From assembly GCF_026241095.1 (NCBI RefSeq), contig NZ_JAPFGB010000041.1, positions 1 through 42,568 of the forward strand: a stretch of 42,568 nucleotides of DNA, given 5' to 3'. Source of the DNA: Saccharopolyspora sp. NFXS83 (GTDB lineage: Bacteria > Actinomycetota > Actinomycetes > Mycobacteriales > Pseudonocardiaceae). The position numbers and the translations under genes were made by a program. The notes below the pieces were generated by a model, which was not told the DNA's origin, made no database searches, and was given only the letters and a program-made list of their open reading frames with translations. How positions within the stretch are numbered: the stretch's first letter is position 1; the number at the start of each line of letters is the position of its first letter. Below, in pieces: positions 28,772 to 37,506 of the stretch.

Positions 28772-28915
28772 CGGTCCGCTCGATCGGCTCCCGCGGCGAT
28801 GCCGCGCGTCCACCGCGGCTCTGATCCGCACGTCTCACGCCCCGGTTCGGCGCGCACCGGAAGGCATCCACGATCAGGTCCTCCCCGCGGTCGGACGAGC
28901 CGCGGGCCGAAAGAA

Positions 28916-28945
28916 CGGATCCGCGCCCTGGTGGACGCGGATCCG
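28916..28945 (-). terminator. Terminator after rsdA
   Basis: CGGATCCGCG (28916-28925) pairs perfectly with CGCGGATCCG (28936-28945). On the minus strand it is followed by TTCTTTC, so it terminates the leftward rsdA transcript just after the stop codon. A second GC stem (CCGCGG pair near 28885-28905) lies beyond. Confidence 0.7.
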
Positions 28946-28952
28946 GATGATC

Positions 28953-30287
28953 TCAGTTCGGCCGGGGGAACAGACCGCCGCCGTTGTGCGGGTCCGAGGT
29001 GGAACCATCGGTGCTCCCGCTGGACGGCACGTCCGTGCTCCCGCTGGTCTCGCTCGGCTGCGTCGTCGGCTCCGTCGGCTCCTGCGAGGAGCTCGGCGTG
29101 CTCGGCGATGTCGGCGTCGGCAGGTCCGTCGGCGGCGGCTGCGGGTGGGACGGCGGCGGTGGCTCCACGGTCGTCGTCGGAACGTGGTGCGAGCTCGACG
29201 TGGACTCCGAAGTCGACGGGTCGGACGGGTTCGCGCCGTCGAACCGCTGCCGCAACGCCTCGTGCTGCGCTTCCAGCTCCTGCAGCCGATCGCCCGCGCC
29301 CTGCATCGTGTGGCGCGCGAGTTCGAGCGAGGCCCGCGCATCGCTGCGCTGACCCGAGTCCCACTGCTTCTCGGCCTGGTCGAGCTGGTTCTGGGCCTGC
29401 GCCGCGGCCTTGGTCTCCTGCGTGTGGTCGGTGTAGAGCACCTGCGCCACACCCCACAGCATGTCGCCGGGCATCGCGTCCCGCGCCGCCAGGCCGACAC
29501 CGGTGAAACCGATCATGAGCACCGCCGCGGCCGAGGCCACCGGGACCAGGTGCCTGCGCCGGGACTTGCGCCGCGGACGGCTGCCCGCGGCGATCGCGGC
29601 GATCGCGGCGTCGGTGTCCACGAGGTCACCGATCGGTGCCGCGTCGACCTCCCGCCGCCACGCGACCAGCAGCGACTCCAACGCGGGCCCGGTGTCCGCG
29701 GATTCCGCGGGCACGCTGGGGTTGGTGCCGCCGAGCGCGTCGAGCAGCGCGTCGTCGGCCTGCAGTTCGGAGAGGTTCAGCGGCTCCGCGCCGACCTCGT
29801 CGGCGTCGATCAGCCCTGCGGCGGTCGCCTGCGCGGTGTCGGTGGCGGCGTCGGCCACCAGCGGGCGCTGCCGGAAGTCCAGGACGGTGGCGCCCGCGCT
29901 CACCGGCTCCGCCTCGAACTCCTCCTCGGGGCTCGCGACGCGGATCGTCGACTCCGCTGCCGCGGCGTCGTCATCCGCGCCGTCGACCCGCGCTGCGGGT
30001 TCGTCGTACGTGGCCGAATCGGCCGAATGGCCGGTAGAGTGGTCCTCGGCGTCCGGTACCGGACCGTCGGGGATCCCGGCGGTGTTCGACCCGGCTGCCA
30101 CCGAGGTGGCGGAGTCGGACTCTCGATTGTCGATCAGCTCGGCTCCCTCGCCAGCGGCGGGCACGGCCGGAGAGTCCTCCGAAGCACGCGTCTCGCCCGC
30201 ACGGTCGTCCTGCCGGCCGGAATCGACGGGAACGTCCGAGGCCTGCTCCCCTTCCCGGAAGCGCTCGGGCTCTTCCCGCTCGACCAT
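28953..30287 (-). CDS. rsdA: Membrane anti-sigma factor for SigD, RsdA-like
   Basis: The 444-residue protein carries the sigma-D-binding segment LNLSELQADDALLDALGG (about 170-187), matching the short helix through which mycobacterial RsdA holds SigD. One transmembrane helix (about 246-268) follows, then a helical Gln/Ala-rich extracytoplasmic region (about 290-345) and a Pro/Ser/Thr-rich tail with PPPPSHPQPPPT. It is much longer than the roughly 300-residue mycobacterial protein, mostly through an acidic, low-complexity N-terminal extension of about 160 residues. The ATG follows the sigD stop codon directly (TGA-ATG) with the ribosome site inside sigD, so the pair is translationally coupled. 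Proteolytic release, as for RsdA, is family knowledge. Confidence 0.88.
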   Translation of the reverse strand: MVEREEPERFREGEQASDVPVDSGRQDDRAGETRASEDSPAVPAAGEGAELIDNRESDSATSVAAGSNTAGIPDGPVPDAEDHSTGHSADSATYDEPAARVDGADDDAAAAESTIRVASPEEEFEAEPVSAGATVLDFRQRPLVADAATDTAQATAAGLIDADEVGAEPLNLSELQADDALLDALGGTNPSVPAESADTGPALESLLVAWRREVDAAPIGDLVDTDAAIAAIAAGSRPRRKSRRRHLVPVASAAAVLMIGFTGVGLAARDAMPGDMLWGVAQVLYTDHTQETKAAAQAQNQLDQAEKQWDSGQRSDARASLELARHTMQGAGDRLQELEAQHEALRQRFDGANPSDPSTSESTSSSHHVPTTTVEPPPPSHPQPPPTDLPTPTSPSTPSSSQEPTEPTTQPSETSGSTDVPSSGSTDGSTSDPHNGGGLFPRPN

Positions 30288-30860
30288 TCAGACCACCTCC
30301 TCCGCGGACAGCGTCTTGCGTAGCCGGGCCAGTGCGCGGTGCTGTGCCACCCGCACCGCTCCCGGAGTCGAACCGACCGCTTCGGCGGTTTCCTCCGCGG
30401 ACAACCCGACGACCACCCGGAGCAGCAGGATCTCCCGCTGCTTGGCCGGGAGGACACGCAATAGCTGCGCCATCCTGCCCGAAAGCTCACCTTGCATGGC
30501 CCGCTGCTCCGGTCCAGCCTCGGACTCCGGGGTGTCCGGAACGTCCGCCACCGGTTCGGAGCGGTTGCGGGCCGACGCTCGGTGCGCATCAGCCACCTTG
30601 TGTGCGGCGATGCCGTATACGAACGCCAGGAAAGGACGACCTTGGTCCCGGTAGCTGGGCAGCGCCGTCAACACGGCGAGGCACACTTCCTGGGCGACGT
30701 CGTCCGCCGAAGCGAACGACCGTTCGTTTCGTCCTACCCTGGCGCGGCAATACCGCACCACCAAAGGACGGATTTCGGCCAGCAAGCGCTCGATCGACTG
30801 ACGATCGCCGTCGACGGCGGCGCCTACAAGTGCGTCCAGCCCGTCCCCCACGTTGCTCAT
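30288..30860 (-). CDS. sigD: ECF sigma factor SigD
   Basis: The 190-residue sigma factor has region 2 (about 22-95: IRPLVVRYCRARVG, DDVAQEVCLAVLTAL, FLAFVYGIAAHKVADAHR) and region 4 (about 128-185: LPAKQREILLLRVVVGLSAEETAEAVGSTPGAVRVAQHRALARLR). The linker between them is short and acidic. No extra C-terminal domain is present. It is the first gene of a two-gene unit with its anti-sigma factor. Position beside bldM, whiB and groEL matches SigD of mycobacteria. In mycobacteria SigD responds to starvation and is linked to the stringent response (family knowledge). Confidence 0.95.
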   Translation of the reverse strand: MSNVGDGLDALVGAAVDGDRQSIERLLAEIRPLVVRYCRARVGRNERSFASADDVAQEVCLAVLTALPSYRDQGRPFLAFVYGIAAHKVADAHRASARNRSEPVADVPDTPESEAGPEQRAMQGELSGRMAQLLRVLPAKQREILLLRVVVGLSAEETAEAVGSTPGAVRVAQHRALARLRKTLSAEEVV

Positions 30861-31515
30861 CGCAGACAGCAGCCCTGGTGTTACGCGTTCAAGCGACTCG
30901 GATTTGCTCGGCGAACATCACGTGCTCCGCACGCAGCGCCGAGGTCACCGTACCGGGAAAGGACAGATCCCTGAACAGGGAGTGGGGGCCAGCGGCGGTC
31001 GTTGTCACGTAACCATAACTACCAGATATCCACCCGGGCATCGTCCGCCCAGTACGGAACTCGCACTGATCGACGGATGGTAAGGGCGGACGCGACGACC
31101 GCGATCGACTCCCGGCTCGACCTGGCCGGGTCATGAGACGTGTCCGCCGCCACGTCCCGGTGCGAGGTGGCACCGGGCCATGGCGACGGACACCGAAGTC
31201 CTGCCGACACCGCCGAGCCCGAACGGCGGCGTCGAGGTGAACCGGGTGGCGACCGGGGGCCGCGCTCCGGCGAGGGGCGTCACACAACAGGAAGGAGCTC
31301 CCACGGAACCTCCGCGGATCATCCGTCGAGCCCTCGCACGCGAGGGCTCGGTCGCCGGGCCAGGCCGGGCGCCGGAGCCGTCCGGGGCGTGCGCCCCGGG
31401 ACGAGAGCGGCGCGGGGCACGGTCCGCCGCCCGCGGGCGATCGGCGCACGTGGCGCTCCGACCGGAACCCGGATGATCGAGCGAGCAGGTGGGCATCCGT
31501 GGCAGTCCGTTCGAC
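30861..31515 (-). other. Large gap between bldM-like gene and sigD
   Basis: About 655 bp without a supported gene. It contains the 5' region of sigD; the AT-rich patch near 31008-31028 (TAGTTATGGTTACG on the minus strand) is the best place for its promoter. A rightward frame from an ATG at 31180 to 31476 could code for 98 Pro/Arg/Gly-rich residues, but its third-position GC bias decays after about 25 codons and no ribosome site is seen. Confidence 0.4.
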
Positions 31516-32112
31516 TCAGGCGACCAGTCCCCGGCGGAAACCGTGCGCCACCGCCTGCGCCCGATCCCGCACTCCCAGCTTGCGGAAGAGCCGGCGGGCG
31601 TGGGTCTTGACGGTGTCTTCGGACAGGTAGAGCTCGCGGCCGATCTGGCCGTTGCTCTTGCCCTGGCTCATCCCCCGCAGCACCTGCAGCTCCCGCTCGG
31701 TGAGCTGCACGCCCGGATCGGACGGCTGCCGCGGCGCGGGGACGGACGTGCTGGCCAGGGTGTGCGCCAGCGCGGCGACCAGTTCCGGCCGCGAGGCGTC
31801 CCAGCGCAGGTATCCGCGCGCACCACCGGCGATCGCCGCCGCGATGCTGCCCGCGTCGTCCGGCGCACCGAAGACGATCACATTGGCTTGAGGATGGGCG
31901 GAAACGAGCCGTCTGGTGGCCTCGACACCGTTCGGCACCGCTCGCTGGGTGCCGACCAGGACGACGTCCACCGCTTGCCGCGCGAAGCGGGCGAGCAGCT
32001 CATCACCGTGGGCTACGCAATCAATCCGACTCACTCCCGGGACAGCAGACATCACGCGAGTGAGTCCTTCCCGGACGCTACGTCGGTCATCGCAGATCAG
32101 GACCGTCGTCAC
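31516..32112 (-). CDS. bldM: BldM-like orphan response regulator with degenerate receiver
   Basis: The 198-residue protein aligns from end to end with Streptomyces BldM: an N-terminal receiver starting TTVLICDD and a LuxR-type helix-turn-helix (LTERELQVLRGMSQGKSN, EDTVKTHARRLFRKLGV) ending in GFRRGLVA. The receiver's phosphorylation chemistry is gone: the acceptor position 54 is Gly (VVLVGTQR), the Thr/Ser position (82) is Gly and the conserved Lys position (104) is Trp, while the acidic pair 8-9 remains. It cannot be controlled by phosphorylation. BldM works with WhiI or alone in Streptomyces development (family knowledge). The GTG start has AAGGAG. No kinase gene is adjacent. Confidence 0.9.
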   Translation of the reverse strand: MTTVLICDDRRSVREGLTRVMSAVPGVSRIDCVAHGDELLARFARQAVDVVLVGTQRAVPNGVEATRRLVSAHPQANVIVFGAPDDAGSIAAAIAGGARGYLRWDASRPELVAALAHTLASTSVPAPRQPSDPGVQLTERELQVLRGMSQGKSNGQIGRELYLSEDTVKTHARRLFRKLGVRDRAQAVAHGFRRGLVA

Positions 32113-32392
32113 GGGAACTCCTTCCTGCAGGCGGGTGACGTTCCACTTCCCCTATCGGACGCAGCGGGGCGGACCTTGACACGATCTAGTGCTGAATCCG
32201 TCCAGAGATCGGCTCACGCCACCCCATCGAGATATTCACCGGAACGGAGCAGGGGCCGACGCGGGCACGCACGCTTTCCTGCGTCACCCGCCGATTAAGG
32301 CCCGTACCTGCGATGTTCACCCGTGCGTGGGCCTGCCGGGCGATCTGCCACCCGATCTCGCGACACCCGGCAATCAACTGAATACGTTGGAC

Positions 32393-32408
32393 TGTGATTT
32401 GCATCACA
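32393..32408. promoter_or_regulatory. CRP/GlxR-type palindrome upstream of bldM-like gene
   Basis: TGTGATTTGCATCACA is a perfect TGTGA-N6-TCACA site. It lies 281 bp before the bldM-like start and 2 bp past the stop of the MerR-like gene. On the minus strand a TATTCA hexamer (32380-32385) sits 17 bp from part of the site, so binding might overlap a -35. The rest of the 32113-32410 gap shows no gene. Confidence 0.6.
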
Positions 32409-32410
32409 TT

Positions 32411-33697
32411 CTAGTGGAGAACAGTCCGGCCGATCAGTTCGGCGGCGCTTTCGAGTGAAGCGACCGCCTCGGCGTGCCCGGGTAACCTGCCCGGAGCCCA
32501 CCCGGCCCCCACCGCGAACACCCGGGCGCGCTGCCGTTTGATGGGCAGGTCGGCCAGCAGCGCCGGCGCCGCGTAGTGCGGCTGCTCGGCCCACAGCACG
32601 ATCACCGCGGGCGCCGCCCGGCGCACCGCCGCGTTCAGGCCCTCCGGCGGCAGGCCCGCTCCGAAGAGCCGGTGGCCGACACCGCGCGAGGCCAGCTCGG
32701 CGGCCAGCGCGACCAGTTCCAACTCCTGCTGCTCCCCCGGCACCGGCGCGAGCAGCACCGGGCGCGGATTGCTCGGCTCGGGCGCGTTGGCCAGCACCGC
32801 CCGCAACGCCGTCGACGCGCTGTCGGCGAGCAGGCGTAACGCCTCCACTCCGGTTCCGGTGTACTGCCAGCGCTCGCTGACCGCGGTCAGCACCGGGGAC
32901 AGCACCTCGCGCCAGGTGGCGAGCACGCCCTGCTCCTCGATCGACTCCGCGAGCAGGCGCTGCTGGTGCCAGGCGTCCAGCGCGAGCACCGCGCGACCGA
33001 GCCCGCGGGCGCGCGGTCCGGCGCCGGTGAGGCGCAGCCCCCGCCCCCCCGGGTTGGACGTCGACTCGACGGCCGGGGGCTCGAGGGGATCCAGGACGCC
33101 GGAGATGAGGACGGGTTCGGCCGGCGTGGGCGGGGCGTCCTGCGCACCGCCGTCGGAGTGGCGTGGCAGTGGCGGGGTGGCCGCCAACGCGTAGCGCGCC
33201 GCCTCCGCCGGGGAAGCGCCGCGCAGCAGCGCGCGCTGCATCTGCTCGAGCCGGGCCACGTCCTCCGGCCCGTACCGGCGATGGCTGCCGGAGGCGTGGC
33301 CGGTCGGACCGAGCCCGTAGCGCCGGTCCCAGGTGCGCAGCGTCGCGGGAGCGACGCCGAGCCTGCGCGCGACGGCGGCCACCGTCAGCCGCGGCTCCTC
33401 CGGGGTGGATCCGAGCACGCCTGCGGTGAGGCCGGGGTCTTGGTCGGCACCTCGCTCGCCGGAGGCCGCGGCCGTCTCGCGCGCGCGGCGGTGCCTTCCG
33501 GCGTCCGCCTGAGCGCCGTCGCCAGCAGGCCGCTCCCCCGCCTCTCTGGCGATCTTGCGGCGGGCGTCGTCTCGATCTTCGTCGGCGTTCGCCGCGCCGC
33601 GGGGGAAGGCCGGGCCGTCCAGGTGGTCGGCAAGTCGTGGATCAACCTCCCGGGCAGCGCCGTGCTGCCCGGACAGGGGTTCCTCCCGCATGGTCAC
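32411..33697 (-). CDS. MerR-family regulator with degenerate cobalamin-binding-like domain
   Basis: The roughly 428-residue protein has a charged, disordered N-terminus (about 1-100). A MerR helix-turn-helix follows (LTVAAVARRLGVAPATLRTWDRRYGLGP, then GSHRRYGPEDVARLEQM). The C-terminal half resembles the B12-binding module of LitR/CarH regulators, with a helical cap (WHQQRLLAESIEEQGVL) and a Rossmann part. Where B12 binders have E-x-H-x2-G it reads GEQQELEL, with Gln for the cobalt-ligating His and Glu for Gly, so cobalamin binding is unlikely. The start is GTG 33697 or ATG 33691. It diverges from the WhiB gene. It may correspond to the Rv3415c position of mycobacteria (inference). Confidence 0.85.
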   Translation of the reverse strand: MTMREEPLSGQHGAAREVDPRLADHLDGPAFPRGAANADEDRDDARRKIAREAGERPAGDGAQADAGRHRRARETAAASGERGADQDPGLTAGVLGSTPEEPRLTVAAVARRLGVAPATLRTWDRRYGLGPTGHASGSHRRYGPEDVARLEQMQRALLRGASPAEAARYALAATPPLPRHSDGGAQDAPPTPAEPVLISGVLDPLEPPAVESTSNPGGRGLRLTGAGPRARGLGRAVLALDAWHQQRLLAESIEEQGVLATWREVLSPVLTAVSERWQYTGTGVEALRLLADSASTALRAVLANAPEPSNPRPVLLAPVPGEQQELELVALAAELASRGVGHRLFGAGLPPEGLNAAVRRAAPAVIVLWAEQPHYAAPALLADLPIKRQRARVFAVGAGWAPGRLPGHAEAVASLESAAELIGRTVLH

Positions 33698-33799
33698 GCG
33701 GTCATGTTCCGGATCGAGGCGGCCGGTGGCAAGCGGGCGCTCCCGGAAGCCACCGGTCAGAGATCACCCGTCAGTGAACAGCTTTCGGCGCGAAAGGGG

Positions 33800-33828
33800 T
33801 TGAACAAGTATTGGCGCGGTTCTACCTT
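33800..33828 (+). promoter_or_regulatory. Sigma-70-like promoter for whiB
   Basis: TTGAAC (33800-33805) and TACCTT (33823-33828) are spaced by 17 bp. The predicted transcript starts near 33835 and begins with a stable stem, GCCACGGC (33841-33848) with GCCGTGGC (33853-33860), before the ATG at 33897. Confidence 0.6.
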
Positions 33829-33896
33829 GGATCATGCGAGGCCACGGCAGCCGCCGTGGCGGGGAGGGGATCCACCGGTGGGAGGTGGTTGTCGCA

Positions 33897-34199
33897 ATGG
33901 CCGACACTCGACGTCTTCCAGGCCCGAACGCCGATATCTGGGACTGGCAGATCAAGGGTTCGTGTCGCGGAATGGACAGCGCGTACTTCTTCCATCCCGA
34001 CGGCGAACGCGGCCCGGCAAGGGCGCGGCGTGAGGCGAAGGCGAAAGAGGTGTGCCAGCACTGCCCGGTTCTCGATCAGTGCCGTCGGCACGCGCTGGCA
34101 GTGCAAGAACCCTATGGAATCTGGGGTGGGCTCTCCGAGTCCGAGCGCGAAGTGATCATCAAGACCCGCAAGCGCAGGGTGGCCGCAATGGCCGGATGA
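33897..34199 (+). CDS. whiB3: WhiB3-like iron-sulfur transcription factor
   Basis: The 100-residue protein has the four cluster-binding cysteines of Wbl proteins, C23, C53, C56 and C62 (SCRG, VCQHC, QCRR), followed by the turn motif GIWGG (74-78) and a basic tail KTRKRR. The N-terminus LPGPNADIWDWQIKGSCRGMDS and FFHPDGERG closely match mycobacterial WhiB3. WhiB3 binds a [4Fe-4S] cluster, senses redox and NO, and partners with the principal sigma factor (family knowledge). The ATG at 33897 is preferred by family N-terminus and GGGAGG upstream. It is divergent from the MerR-like gene and convergent with groEL. Confidence 0.93.
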   Translation: MADTRRLPGPNADIWDWQIKGSCRGMDSAYFFHPDGERGPARARREAKAKEVCQHCPVLDQCRRHALAVQEPYGIWGGLSESEREVIIKTRKRRVAAMAG

Positions 34200-34306
34200 G
34201 ACGCGACCGCCGCGACGAACGGCGGTGGCGGCGCCGCACGGGCAGGCCGCATCGGATGACTGCGAGGGGCGTCATCCGCGGCGGCCCCCGGGGCAGGCGT
34301 GCGAAA

Positions 34307-34344
34307 AGATCAGGGGCGGCACCTATCGGTGCCGCCCCTGATCT
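34307..34344. terminator. Bidirectional terminator between whiB and groEL
   Basis: AGATCAGGGGCGGCACC (34307-34323) pairs over 17 bp with 34328-34344 around a 4-nt loop. On the minus strand it is followed by TTTT, favouring termination of groEL as well as whiB. Confidence 0.85.
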
Positions 34345-34356
34345 CGTGTTGCGCCC

Positions 34357-34393
34357 CTGAACCGGGCGCGCCGGACAGGCGCACCCGGTTCAG
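34357..34393 (-). terminator. Second hairpin just after groEL stop
   Basis: CTGAACCGGGCGCGCC (34357-34372) pairs with 34378-34393 with one mismatch. It sits 6 nt from the groEL stop codon and probably acts first on the groEL transcript. Confidence 0.65.
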
Positions 34394-34399
34394 CCGGGG

Positions 34400-36019
<1,620 letters not shown>

Positions 36020-36233
36020 TCAACAGCCCTTCAGCATGGATGTTCAGGTGCCGGTCGCGGACGTCCCGGCGCGAGCTCCGCCCGACCCGTGCACCGCCCG
36101 GCCGGAGGCCGCGAGCGCTCTCGCGGGGCCGGGGGCGTGGTCCGGTCGGCTGTCGCCTGGGTGAGACGTCGGGGCGGCGGAGTCGCCGCGTCGCCGAGGG
36201 GCGTGCGGGGCGTGGCGTCCGGCCTGGGATAAA

Positions 36234-36277
36234 CCACCGCCCCGGCGGTCCCGGAGGCGGGACCACCGGGGCGGTGG
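36234..36277 (-). terminator. Long terminator-like stem between groES and groEL
   Basis: CCACCGCCCCGG (36234-36245) pairs with 36266-36277 and GGTCCCG (36247-36253) with 36258-36264, leaving one mismatch and a 4-nt loop. On the minus strand it is followed by TTTATCCC. It lies just past the groES stop codon, so part of the transcription would end before groEL. Confidence 0.75.
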
Positions 36278-36299
36278 GTTGCGCATGGTGCGGAAGTCG

Positions 36300-36590
36300 T
36301 CAGTTGACGACGGCCAGCACGTCGCGGGCGGAGAGGATCAAGTACTCCTCGCCGTTGTACTTGACCTCGGTGCCGCCGTACTTGGAGTAGATGACGACGT
36401 CACCTTCCTGCACGTCCACGGGAACGCGGTTGCCCTTGTCGTCGACGCGACCCGGGCCGACGGCCAAGACCTTGCCCTCCTGGGGCTTTTCCTTGGCGGT
36501 GTCCGGGATCACGATGCCGGACGCAGTCGTCGTCTCGGCTTCGCTCGCCTGAACAACGATCTTGTCCTCAAGCGGCTTGATGCTCGCCAC
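36300..36590 (-). CDS. groES: Co-chaperonin GroES (10 kDa)
   Basis: The 96-residue co-chaperonin caps the GroEL ring. It has the family core [34 protein letters not shown] at the N-terminus in order (mobile loop near residues 16-32), [10 protein letters not shown], and the C-terminal [12 protein letters not shown]. The ATG has a GGAGGT ribosome site. A CIRCE operator 110 bp upstream indicates control by the HrcA heat-shock repressor. groEL1 follows on the same strand beyond a terminator-like stem. Confidence 0.97.
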   Translation of the reverse strand: MASIKPLEDKIVVQASEAETTTASGIVIPDTAKEKPQEGKVLAVGPGRVDDKGNRVPVDVQEGDVVIYSKYGGTEVKYNGEEYLILSARDVLAVVN

Positions 36591-36699
36591 GGTGTGACCT
36601 CCACCTTCTGGGGCCTGCGTAAGCGTTGGCTCTGGTCTGGGTGACGGCTCCGTAGCTCCCCGTCGTCGCGGGTGCCGGGGCGCTGCGGCGCCGTGCTGA

Positions 36700-36726
36700 T
36701 TGGCACTCTACCCAGCCGAGTGCCAA
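36700..36726 (-). promoter_or_regulatory. CIRCE operator and groES promoter
   Basis: TTGGCACTC-N9-GAGTGCCAA is a near-consensus CIRCE element, the HrcA binding site (consensus TTAGCACTC-N9-GAGTGCTAA), with perfect arms. On the minus strand TTGAGC and TAGAGT spaced by 17 bp form a promoter whose -10 lies within the CIRCE palindrome, so HrcA would block it directly. Confidence 0.9.
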
Positions 36727-37183
36727 GGCTCAACCACCGGGCACCCGTTCAGCCGTCACTCGAAGGCGGACATCGGGCGAGCGGGGCTTTCCCCGAGCTC
36801 CACGACTCGACCTGCCGGAGCCGTCGCGGTCTTCCGGGCCCGGCCTTCCGGGAGCGCCGTCGGCCGCGGGAAGCGGAGCCGAGCCCGGGCGCGCCGCTGG
36901 TCCGAGCGGGTGATGCCGGTGCCCGCGAGGAAGGACCGGCTCGCACGGAGGCTTCCGGATCACCCGCGCGATCTTGCGCCTGTGGCGGCGCCGATCTTCG
37001 CCGGGCGAACCGACCAGGTGAGCGGCGGGACGCCCGCGCGAAGCGGGCCGGGCGGCGACGCGGCGCGGTCGCCGCCGACCGGCCCTGATACCGATCTTCG
37101 CAGGTAGATCGGCATGCGGGAAATGTCACCGGAGCCCGATGGCGGTTCACACCATCGAGGCAATGTGGCTTAGGTTCTGCCGC
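36727..37183. other. Gene-free stretch upstream of groES and phoD
   Basis: About 450 bp without a supported gene. Open frames on both strands lack ribosome sites and domain similarity. Near the right end TTCACA (37146-37151) and TAGGTT (37171-37176), 19 bp apart, make a possible rightward promoter. Confidence 0.4.
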
Positions 37184-37291
37184 ATGGCTCCGACGAAGCC
37201 CACGAATCGCCCGTGGGAACGCCGCCCTCGCCCATCCCGTCCTCCCGGTCCGTCCGGGCCTCCCGGCCGGTCCGGCTGGCGCCCTCGCTGA
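37184..37291 (+). CDS. Possible leaderless Pro/Arg-rich micropeptide
   Basis: An ATG 7 nt after the -10-like TAGGTT opens a 35-codon frame whose product is about one third proline and one quarter arginine (motifs RPRPSRPP and GPSGPPG). An imperfect hairpin with CTCCCG/CGGGAG and CCGGTT/AACCGG arms follows the stop (about 37296-37327). The promoter, frame and hairpin are visible. Third-position GC (about 70%) is below that of neighbouring genes, so the frame may be non-functional. It could be a short peptide or a ribosome-pausing leader; neither is shown. Confidence 0.25.
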   Translation: MAPTKPTNRPWERRPRPSRPPGPSGPPGRSGWRPR

Positions 37292-37362
37292 CCTTCCTCC
37301 CGGCCCGGTTCGAACCGGCCTCGGGAGCAGCTGCAGCGCGGGCACGGTGATCAACAACCCGT

Positions 37363-37406
37363 CTTCGCCAGAAGTTAACCGGATGCCCACCGGGCGCGGA
37401 TACCTT
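37363..37406 (+). promoter_or_regulatory. Candidate Pho box and -10 for phoD
   Basis: Three 7-bp units spaced by 11 bp, CTTCGCC (37363), GTTAACC (37374) and GCCCACC (37385), resemble the Streptomyces PhoP direct repeat GTTCACC (5/7, 6/7 and 5/7 matches). TACCTT at 37401-37406 is a plausible -10, so the repeats would cover the -35 region, as in known PhoP-activated promoters. Confidence 0.5.
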
Positions 37407-37506
37407 TCCACTCGTTCGAGTGAAGCCGAAAGCAGGACACAGCCCTGTTCGGCGTGCTCACGCACGCCTAGACGGCAGCCACCGACGTTCTGGGAGGACC
37501 GCCCGA

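Noticed and set aside
31180..31476. Possible 98-codon gene in the sigD-bldM gap
   Set aside because: No ribosome site or leaderless -10, third-position GC bias fades after 25 codons, and there is no recognisable motif.
36700..37107. 135-codon rightward frame starting near CIRCE
   Set aside because: It begins within the CIRCE/promoter region, has no ribosome site and no domain, and its composition is typical of random GC-rich frames.
37300..37325. GGTTCGAACC, similar to a tRNA T-loop
   Set aside because: No acceptor stem, D-arm or anticodon arm can be fitted upstream. It is part of a hairpin after the micro-ORF.
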